A stretch of 64,000 nucleotides of DNA from assembly GCA_038373885.1 (NCBI GenBank), contig JAWZYV010013137.1, forward strand, positions 235,348-299,347, in the 5' to 3' direction. This DNA comes from Cheiracanthium punctorium. Its lineage: Eukaryota; Arthropoda; Arachnida; Araneae; Cheiracanthiidae. Shown here piece by piece: positions 56,287 to 64,000 of the stretch. Each line of letters opens with the position of its first letter. Position 1 is the stretch's first letter. The position numbers and the translations under genes are program-made. The notes beneath the pieces were generated by a model. The model saw only the letters and a program-made list of their open reading frames with translations. It was not told the DNA's origin and ran no database searches.

Positions 56287-57123
56287 ATGGAGAGCTGTTT
56301 TAGTGGCAATCATAAAGTGAAATGATTATCGTTTATACTAATGCGTAAATTGCAAAAGTCACCAAAGAATAAAAGACTACATTCGTGGCAAATATCTAAG
56401 CCGTTTCTTTAAATTAAGTATTAACGACTGGAAAACGAAAATATATTGTATTGGTATCAATAAAAGATAGTATAAGTAATAGTTAGTAGAAATCTAGGGC
56501 AATAATTATCAAAGCACAATATAACGCATTAATAAATATTTCGTGAAATTAAGTGTTCTATTCCTCTTACAACAACCACCTTACTTCACAGCTAACTAAA
56601 CATTAAGTAATTCTACGTCACGTTAATATATTCCGCGGTAGTTCCAACAGAAAAGACTGTAACTGACAATTTTTTTCTTAGAGATTCTGTTTTGTCACAA
56701 GTAGTCATGATCACATTTTGGGAAAATGTTCTTTTCTTGCCTTGCGAAGAGCGGGTACACAACTATTTAACTATAAAATAAAACGGTTCGCCACATCATG
56801 TAGTATCTAAGGTGGTATAACTTAAATCTAAAAAAGAGTATGATGTAGAAATGAGACATTTTGAAAGTTAGGAATTTTCGCTGCAAACCGTCACGCTTTT
56901 CTTTTTCTGATAGGGAATGACACCGACATAGTTTTTGTCATAATACTAACAATGGTCTCAGGTCAGTACTTATACTAACTTTACGAATAACGAATGAGAA
57001 ACTTTACGCCAAGTGTCAAATCATTTTGCTTATTTTGAGATTCCAAATCACTGGAATCAATTCAAATTATATTTGTAAGAAAAAGTTTCGTTCCCTACCT
57101 GCGGAGAACGGGTACGCAGCTAG

Positions 57124-57560
57124 TATTGAAATAAAATTAATCAAGACAGTACATTTGCTGAAACTTATCTTGGTGACGAAATGTAAGACACAAGATGACT
57201 TGTTTTCTTTCAGATGCGTGCATTGTTTTCTTTTAACTGCTGGAAACTCAAATCTATTTTAACTTATAAGGTGCGTCGTATCTGTATATTTAATTTGCGA
57301 AAATTGTTTTGTGAACCTCCTTTTAAATAACCCACGAGTCGCCACTATATTACGACCGCTTGTTTGCTCGCCTATCTCTATACCAGGACGTGTTATGTTG
57401 TTATTGTAATAACGTTTATATTTTTCTAACAATGGAGTCAGCATTGATGTACAATATATAATTGTTCACGCAAGGTCATTACAGTCACTTCAGTGGTGTC
57501 TACCGAACATGTATTAGATTTTTTATTTTCGTATCAAACTTTCTGTTCCACATTGCTAAG
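57124..57560. other. Region upstream of the Gypsy gag
   Basis: Presumably 5' untranslated or LTR sequence of the following element, but no LTR border or primer-binding site was identified. Confidence 0.35.
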
Positions 57561-58065
57561 ATGTCTGAGACAGCAGCTGTGAAAATCCCAAATTTTATTC
57601 CAGCGGCCCCTTCCTTGTGGTTTACTATGTTAGAGCCAACATTCCAACTGGCTGTCCCAAAGCCGACAACAGATTCCAAGACCAAAAAATATAATTATTG
57701 TGTTTCGCACTTACCGCCTGAAATCGCGATGGTCGTCCGTGACGTCATCATTTCTCCTGATGCAAACGATCCCTTTCAAAAATTGAAAGAGGAAATTGTA
57801 ATCGCAGTAATTTCGCCGAATATTAGCAGGCAAACAGCTCGGCGACAGAAAGACTACTGAGCTACTTCGTATTATGCAACGACGAGCGGAAAATCCCAAA
57901 ATTTCCGACTCCCTGCTACTGGCATTGTTCCTACAGCAGTTAGCGTCCAGCGGTCAGTCAATATTAGCTTCCATTCAAGATCTTACCCCTACCAAAGCAG
58001 CCGAAATAGCAGATAAAATTTTGGATATATCGCCTCCTCAGGTAAGCAGTGTTTCTCCTAATCGT
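57561..58065 (+). pseudogene. Gag (capsid) pseudogene
   Basis: The start is the second ATG of the frame at 57561 (MSETAAVKIPNFIPAAPSLW); the residues before it do not fit the family. The capsid-like stretch has LWFTMLEPTFQLAVPKPTTD and LPPEIAMVVRDVIISPDAND. A frameshift near 57835 moves it to the frame with LLRIMQRRAENPKISDSLLL and SIQDLTPTKAAEIADKIL. It would form the virus-like particle around the element RNA; broken here. Confidence 0.82.
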
Positions 58066-58480
58066 CAGTGGCTGACTCTGCTCTTTTACAAGAACTTAAA
58101 CTTTTACGCAAAGAAGTGGCTTCCTTACGATGTTCCAGAAGTCCTTCGAGATATGATCCTCGTTTTCGGCAGAAAGGCCCTAGTGTTAAAAGTGAAAGTA
58201 ATTTATGTTGGTATCATAAAAAAATTAACGAGAAAGCCAAAAAGTGTCTTCCGCCATGCACGTTTGCTTCGGGAAACGACGCAGGCCAGGAGTAGCGGCG
58301 ACATACACCTCACCTTTCACCTCTCATCGCCTCTTTGTACGAGACCTAAAGAGTAATATCCAATTTCTCGTTGATACCGGAAGTGACTGCTCCTTATTCT
58401 CAGCTTCTAAAACAGACAAAATAAACAATCCTTTTCAGACTTTTATCGCCGCCAATGGTTCACCTAAATGTTTATAAACG
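58066..58480 (+). pseudogene. Gag C-terminus and protease pseudogene
   Basis: LLQELKLLRKEVASLRCSRS is followed by LCWYHKKINEKAKKCLPPCT, the C..H..NEKA..C..PC motif that replaces a CCHC knuckle in this group. After another frame change RLFVRDLKSNIQFLVDTGSD carries the aspartic protease DTG motif. Stops follow at about 58477. Confidence 0.8.
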
Positions 58481-58564
58481 TAAATTGTTATCATTAGATC
58501 TTATCAATTTGTTTATCCTTTTTACTTATGCAATGTTTCCACACCTATTATTGGAGCTGATTTT

Positions 58565-59620
58565 TTGCGCTATTTTAATTTAAAACCAGATTTAAGAAAA
58601 CGTTCTTTACTTGATAGTGTCACTACTTTAAATTCTTATTGTTTTGTACAGAGTTGTGCTATAAAATCTGTTGTGAATTATGATATTTTTTCTAAAGTTT
58701 TAAGTGAATTTCCTAATATCAGAAAACCTCTTTCCCCAAACCAAATCATTAAACATTCTGTTTTACAACGTATCAAAATTTTTGGTCCTCCTGTATATGC
58801 CAAACCACGTCGCCTTGCGCCTGACCGCCTAAAAATTGCTAAAATGGAATTTCAGCATATGTTTGTCTTAGGACACATGCGCCCATCCAACAGTGACTAT
58901 GCTTCACCCCCGCATATGGTTTCTAAGAAAAACAGTGATGACTGCCGTCTTGTGGGCGACTATAGAGCACTGAATGCTCAAACCAAAAAGGATAAATATC
59001 CAATCCCCAACATCGTTGATTTCCCTAGTGAACTTCATGGAACTACAATTTTTTCACATATTGATTTAGTAAAAGGATATCACCAAATGCCGATTGCTCC
59101 CGAAAATGTTCACAAAACTTCTATTTGTACACCTTTCGGACTTTTCGAGAGCACTAGAATGCAGTTTGGCTTATGCGGTGCCTCTAGTACCTTCCAGAGG
59201 AGGTGTGAGGAAAAACAGTGAGGACGGCAGTCCTCACTCTTTTTCTTAGAAACCATATGCAGGGGTGAAGCATAGTTACTGTTGGATGGGCGCATGTGTC
59301 ATAAATCCAACATATGCTGAAATTCCATTTTAGCAATTTTTGATTGCAATTGATAATGTAATTAGAGGTCTAGAATGTGTTTACGCCTTCGTTGACGATA
59401 TTTTAATTGCCTCAAAAACGATTGAAGAGCATGTAACATCTGAAAGCTCTATTCTCTAAACTTGAACATTATGGTCTTACAATCAAACCTTCAAAATGTA
59501 CTTTTGGTGTTTCTACTTTGCAATTTTTAGGCTTTAAAGTTTCCAAAGAAGGCCTTTCACCCCTTTTTGATTGCGTTGGTGAAATTTTAAATTTCCCTAA
59601 ACCCACAACTCTTACCCAAC
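58565..59620 (+). pseudogene. Reverse transcriptase with an inserted inverted copy of itself
   Basis: The frame reads VYAKPRRLAPDRLKIAKMEF, SPPHMVSKKNSDDCRLVGDY, then SHIDLVKGYHQMPIAP with the first catalytic Asp (residue 167) and FGLCGASSTFQR. There an inverted segment (59200-59340) is inserted. Beyond it the domain resumes with IDNVIRGLECVYAFVDDILI (FVDD active site, Asp codons at 59394-59399) and, after frameshifts, LGFKVSKEGLSP-type sequence. The enzyme cannot be made intact. Confidence 0.85.
59200..59340. repeat. Inverted copy of reverse transcriptase 58838-58950
   Basis: Reverse complemented, 59225-59332 reads the same as 58838-58945 (GCTAAAATGGAATTTCAGCA, ATGCGCCCATCCAACAGT, ATGGTTTCTAAGAAAAA) with several substitutions and a short altered stretch. 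A small hairpin (GTGAGGACGGCAGTCCTCAC) lies at its left edge. It is inserted between the codons for TFQR and IDNV. Confidence 0.9.
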
Positions 59621-60260
59621 TTCGCAGATAATTAGGTGTTTTTAATTTTTACCGACGTTTTATTCCTAAAGCTACTTATATTATAGCACCCCTTGTTAAA
59701 TTTCTTGGAGGGCACAGAAATAAGAAGAAACATCCCCGTTCCAAGACCACCATCTCAACTGAGCAATTACAAAGAAACGACGAAGCAAATCTTGCATTTA
59801 TAGCGTCAAAAGAAGCAATCGCTCTGCAACGCTTCTACGACACCCTATTCCAGGTGCTCAGTTCAGTTTATGAGTCGACGCATCAAATGTCGCAGTTGGT
59901 GGCACTGTCATGCATCTGCCTGATAATCAGTGGGAGCCCACAGCATTTTATTCTGCAAAATTAAATAAATCCCAGAAAAATTGTTCCACATACGACCGTG
60001 AATTATATGCTATGTATTCTTCCATACGAAAATTTAGACACTTACTAGAAGGCAGATTTTTTTTCATTTTTACTGACCAGAAGCCCTTGCTTTATGCCTT
60101 CAAAGAAAAGCCTGACAAATTCAGTCCTCGACAACTATGCCATCTAGACTATATATCGCAGTCTTCTACCGATATCCGTTATACAAAAGGTTCCGAAAAC
60201 TGTGTGGCCGACGCATTACCTCGCATTGAAATCAATGAAATTTTCCGACCATACTGAGTT
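59621..60260 (+). pseudogene. Connection and RNase H domain of the Gypsy element
   Basis: After FNFYRRFIPKATYI-like sequence and several shifts comes VDASNVAVGG (first Asp) near 59875, then the frame from 59910: WEPTAFYSAKLNKSQKNCST, YDRELYAMYSSIRKFRHLLE (Glu), FFFIFTDQKPLLYAFKEKPD (Asp), ending GSENCVADALPRIEI. The catalytic D-E-D set is present, but the gene is broken upstream. Confidence 0.83.
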
Positions 60261-60470
60261 TTCAAGAACTTGTCTCAGCTCAGTCCTCTGATGAGGAACT
60301 GCAGAAACTTCTGCAATCCAATACTACATCCCTAATCTTAGAAAAACACTATTTTCCCCTTGAGAATATTTATTTATACTGTGATATGTCTCAAAAACAT
60401 CGGTTTAGGTATTATTTCGCCGAAAACCCGGAAGTACAAGATGGGCTAGAGAATGATTGATTAGGCATCC

Positions 60471-62213
60471 GGTCACTAAAAATCGGGGTTAAAACGGGGG
60501 TTGTCTATAAAATATCAAGGTGTGTCTTCTGGTCTGCTCCAGGGGTCTGGTTTCTGGTTTGTACGTACCACGTACGGTGACTGCTGCATTACAGAGGTCA
60601 ATGGGATCGTTTTCGTATAACCTTGGGTGTTTTGAGGTTGAGAAAACCTCATTAAGTTGTCTCTTCTCTTTGTGCGAGTGGAGGGTTTCCCCCCCCCTTG
60701 ATTTTCTGTAACAGACACTACACAACCGTTACCTATAGTCTGCAATCACGAAATGCACTTTTTGTCGATGGTTGTTTCTCTGTAACTACAGAATGGATGA
60801 AATCAGTTTTATCAAAACAAAACAAAAAAGTCTACTTAATTAAAACATCATTCATAGTACCACCTATAATACTTTGAATGATTTTTTATTCCCCATGACA
60901 AAACATAAATAACAAATGTTATTGGAAATGTAAAACTACTTTTAGTTTGTCCCCGGTCAGTTCTTAATGACTTACATCACCTTATATAAATTTCGTCACA
61001 TTCACATTTTATTCACTTTCATAGTAACATTACAAGCTCAAAAAATTTTTGATTAAAAAAAAACTAATCTTTTAGATATCTTTATTTTTCTAAAAAGTAC
61101 TTCGGCTCAGCTGTAAAATTAAATCTGAAAATTATTTTTAAGTGTTGTGCATCATTTTAAATGTTTTTTAAATATCCCATGCTTCTTTTTAAATTTATCT
61201 TTCTACATTTTAAGTGCTTTCAGATAAATCATCTTGCTTTTCCGTTTCTGCATGCCCCCCCCCCCAATACACACACACACAAATAAATAAATAATTAAAG
61301 TTTAAATAAACTTTTCTGAACTATAGTTTTGTCACAATTATTTCTATTGGTATCAAAATACAACAAAATTTTACAGTGTAAAATAATTTCTACAAATAAT
61401 ACATGTTCTGTTGTAGATTAGGTATTAAAATAATTTCTTTTGGATTTTTACATAAACAAGTAGTCTTGAAAATAATAAATTAAAGAAATAATTAAATACT
61501 TTACATAACTTAATTCATTAGAATTTGTTTATTCTTTAATTAGGTTATTCTTTTGAACAACCATAATTGATAATCCTGAATCGGTCCTGCAGATTTAACG
61601 TGTACATTCGTCGTGTGTATATATTTTCTTAAATTCTTAATCCTATTCCCTATCAATGGCCTGATTCTACCTCAAAATAATATTAAGTAAAATCAGTATT
61701 ATTAAAACCCATCCAAATACTGCAATAATCTAAATATATAAAATAATGAGAATTTTCCTGTCTATCAGTTTGTATGCATGTTTATTCGCAAGAGGCACCT
61801 ACACTGTTCGTCGGATACGGAGTAAATTTGGCGAACTGAGCAATTTCCTTCTGAGTCCATCGTTGCTTCCCAGAACAGGTCTTTGTGTATGCTGTGGGCC
61901 TCAGTGGGACAACGGGACACAGTCTGAGTCTGATTTCCGGCTGGGCATTCAGCTGGTAACAATTCAGCGCAAACTTATCGTTCAGGCGTGGCCTATGTAG
62001 AGATGTATGCTGATGGCGAGGAAACCATAGAGCTGATTTTTAATCGGAATATATAAAAGGAAATGACTTCCTAAGTAGAGTAAAGTGAAAATCTATCCCG
62101 CTGACAATAAATGCCCTGATATATGAATTAGAAAACTTAAATTCAAAAATATTATGGAACGTGTTACTTGAAAAATGCGGAATGAAATAAACAATTGAAT
62201 ATTAAATAATATA
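60471..62213. other. AT-rich spacer with a possible Helitron 5' end
   Basis: TCTAAATATATAAAATAATG at 61729 after A, followed by CCTGTCTATCAGTTTGTATG, resembles a Helitron-type 5' terminus; no 3' partner in the window. The patch 60485-60740 has more GC but no recognised product. Otherwise AT-rich with nothing supported. Confidence 0.4.
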
Positions 62214-63316
62214 CTGTGACCTCTCACTTTTGCGCGTTTTAAGGGAGCGGTTTAAAATCGCGTATAACTGAAAGGGTCTTATTTTCTAACTATTCTAAAT
62301 TATGAGAGACAAAACATTTGAAAAAAAAATGCTTAATATTTTTTTCAGTTAAAAATAGTAATATTATACTTTAAAATATTTAACTATACAATTTAGTTTA
62401 ACTTTTAATTCAAAAATAGAGCGTACGTACGTATAATTTCAGTTTACATAGGAGAAACTTTAATTGTACTAACATTCCTTTATCAAAATGTCATCAGTAC
62501 TGTAGTTTATTTTTTTAGGCATCGTTTGCAATACAATATTTTCTAACTCATTAAAATATGTTATTGTATTGTAAATTAAGTCTTATAATTACAGAACGTT
62601 ACAGATAACGTCTCAATTATTTTAGGGCCCCTAAAGCAGTAGCATAAGATGGAACAGAAAGATCAGTTTCATCATTATTATCTTATTTATCATCATCTTC
62701 ACCCGCAACTCATCAAAAACAGTTTCAATGTCTTAGTTTAGTTGATATTATATTTTAATCAACATCCCCAACATTCACGTTTTTTAAACACCGTGTCTTG
62801 GAGGACGACGACGGAGAAAAGTACATCTGTGTGACAGTATTTGTCAATTGCTGTTTATTTTCACGTATAACTGAGGAGACAATTCAGAGTAGCGCTCACG
62901 AGTTAAAGAGTTGGTTTGTTTGCCAGGAGATTACAGCTCGCGTCACTGAATGTGTCGCTTAGAGCTACATGTACGTCCTTCCCGGATTTTCCCGCCACAA
63001 TTTGGAACCTCATCAGAAGGTGCGGGACTTCTGAATATTGGCACCCCTCGGAAACTGCTAGCGACCGCCGAGAGGACTTTCGGAACCACGGATTTAACGT
63101 GCACCTACACCGCATGTACACGGTGGTCTTTAGTGGTGCGCCGGTATTGAACCCGCAACCTTCCGGTTACGAGTCCAACGCCTTAACCACTGGGCTACCA
63201 CAGCCCGAGTGAAAGAGTTATCATTATTTTCCTATTCCTCGTGACGGGACCTACTAAAATCCGCGCATAAAAGAGAGACGCGTTTAACTGAGAGACGCAT
63301 AAGTGAGAGGTCAAAG
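62214..63316. mobile_element. TA-flanked element with CTGTGACCTCTCACTT ends
   Basis: The left end CTGTGACCTCTCACTTTTGC and the right end, reverse complemented, CTTTGACCTCTCACTTATGC are flanked by TA on both sides. Both arms carry GCGT.TAACTGAGAG-type words (62259, 62864, 63275, 63290), as in pogo/Tigger-like elements. 1.1 kb with a SINE inside; no transposase. Confidence 0.75.
62913..63206 (-). mobile_element. tRNA-derived SINE with 13-bp target duplication
   Basis: On the minus strand the head reads CTGTGGTAGCCCAGTGGTTA (A box TAGCCCAGTGG) and GGTTGCGGGTTCAATACC (B box GGTTCAATACC) around an anticodon-like CTCGTAA loop. A 200-bp body follows. GAGTTAAAGAGTT (62900-62912) and GAGTGAAAGAGTT (63207-63219) flank it. 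The frames over the body are by-products. Confidence 0.82.
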
Positions 63317-63319
63317 TAA

Positions 63320-63773
63320 TTGAAACATTACTTCCTTCATAATATTATTGTTATAGATCGAACTATTTCATCTCATTTTGCATTAGTTAAATAATCATTT
63401 CTATGTTGTTATAACACCCTATAGTGTGATATAAAAGCTTCTTTGTACAGTATAAAAAAAAGTTTTCGAAAGAGAGGGTCTCTTATGAAGCTTTTACCCA
63501 GGGCCCCCAACTCGGCAAGTCGAACCCTGGACACAGGAAGGAAAACGTTTAACGCCTTTGGAACGGTGGGAAACGAAGCAGACAATACTTTTAGAGCAAG
63601 CTATGCTTTAACACTTAATGCATTAGGACAACACTCGAAACGGCAGCTTATATTTGTGTATGTGTCTTAGAGAAGGGGGTAGGGGGGGGCACTCGATGCT
63701 TACTCATTCCCTTTAAACCGAATTACATATATTTGCACCTGAAAAGTACTTTTGTATATTTATAATTCCAACC
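63320..63773. other. Spacer, nothing recognised
   Basis: The 75-codon frame at 63443 has no recognisable motif and is not supported as a gene. Confidence 0.4.
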
Positions 63774-64000
63774 AGAGCTCGCGCGTACTCTCATTTTACG
63801 CGTAAATCGATATTTTTGGGGGGAAAATGACTCATATTTTTGAAACTGCGTGTCAAAGTTTGACTCGCAAAATTTTGGTCCATTTGTAGTTCATGAAAAT
63901 TGACATTTCACGCTGTAATGCGCATCATTTCACAATGATAACACTCGCAAATTGAATAGTGAAAGGTACGAAAAAAGAAAAAAAAAAAAGTGGTGCCCTG
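63774..64000. mobile_element. Left end of a GACTCGC-type hAT-like element, runs off the window
   Basis: CCAGAGCTCGCGCGTACTCT resembles the terminus at 20226 in inverse orientation. TGACTC(G)CA-type words follow at 63828, 63862 and beyond. Confidence 0.45.

Larger units (their letters stand above)
50368..57123 (+). mobile_element. Probable Helitron interrupted by a hAT element
   Basis: 5' end TCTATATAAATAAAACAGAG preceded by A, followed by the GTCTGTCTG run and CTCCGAAACGGGTGATC that many arthropod Helitron-like elements carry. Candidate 3' end at 57123: TACCTGCGGAGAACGGGTAC, able to fold, then GCAGCTAG and T. Removing the 4.75-kb hAT element and a 195-bp MITE leaves about 1.8 kb. No Rep/helicase is present. 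That the two ends belong together is inference; a similar, weaker 3' end lies at about 56774. Confidence 0.45.
57561..60450 (+). mobile_element. Ty3/Gypsy retrotransposon, gag to RNase H, no integrase
   Basis: Order gag, protease, reverse transcriptase, RNase H on the plus strand, broken by several frameshifts and stops and by an inverted duplication inside reverse transcriptase. The start of the integrase N-terminal region is just visible (ELQKLLQSNTTSLILEKHYF). Similarity then ends near 60440-60470. No LTR found on either side. It belongs to a different branch from the integrase-first element at 30-33 kb. Confidence 0.85.

Noticed and set aside
63140..63206. tRNA gene on the minus strand with a CGT anticodon
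   Set aside because: The anticodon and acceptor stems are mismatched, and the head is fused to a SINE body with a target duplication.

Overview
This 64-kb window looks like a piece of an AT-rich, repeat-packed invertebrate nuclear genome. The style of the elements (a Ty3/Gypsy gag with a CWYH...NEKA...C..PC motif, IS630/Tc1/mariner, many hAT and Harbinger-type MITEs, tRNA-derived SINEs, Helitron-like ends) suggests an arachnid or similar arthropod. That assignment is inference from memory, not from a search. I found no complete host gene. Every coding stretch I can recognise is a broken transposable-element (TE) gene or a fragment of a multi-copy TE-like family.

Layout. 85-7011: a Tc1 element whose transposase (starts 381) is split by a Harbinger-like MITE (478-614) and a 5.2-kb hAT-like element (689-5878). 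That hAT-like element carries a TTGGGTTG-ended TA element (2671-3168) and a GGGTGGATC-ended TA element (3184-5268). The second of these holds a conserved protein family on the minus strand, cut by a SINE. 8300-9414: a partial second copy of the GGGTGGATC element. 9916-14147: a mariner-like MITE opened by a 3.55-kb element with CCC..TAGCACA ends (10488-14038). 15.9-23.8 kb: a MITE cluster with clear target duplications (Harbinger-like, hAT, CCC-type, mariner). 24.3 kb: a hAT transposase N-terminus. 25.8-29.5 kb: MITE, SINE and LTR fragments. 30.1-34.7 kb: two Ty3/Gypsy elements head to head. The minus-strand one has integrase upstream of reverse transcriptase; the plus-strand one keeps a damaged integrase and a 3' LTR. 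34.9-38.9 kb: hAT and mariner MITEs and a Helitron-like 3' end. 42.1-43.3 kb: a decayed multi-copy protein gene. 43308-49170: a 5.9-kb hAT insertion filled with other elements. 50.4-57.1 kb: a probable Helitron interrupted by a 4.75-kb hAT element with GATTAC arrays at both ends. 57.5-60.4 kb: a Gypsy gag-pol pseudogene without integrase. 62.2-63.3 kb: a TA-flanked element carrying a SINE. The end of the window enters another GACTCGC-type hAT-like end.

Two themes stand out. First, several elements share CCC(A/T)..TAG ends with 2-bp target duplications of varying sequence, and each carries its own subterminal motif. Second, several hAT-like families share the same architecture, but each uses a different short subterminal repeat (GTCTCG, GAGCCC, ATCGAT, GATTAC, GACTCGC). 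Together with an integrase-first Gypsy element and a TA element that carries an uncharacterised protein family, these are the best candidates for something undescribed. All boundaries were read by eye from terminal inverted repeats (TIRs) and target-site duplications (TSDs).
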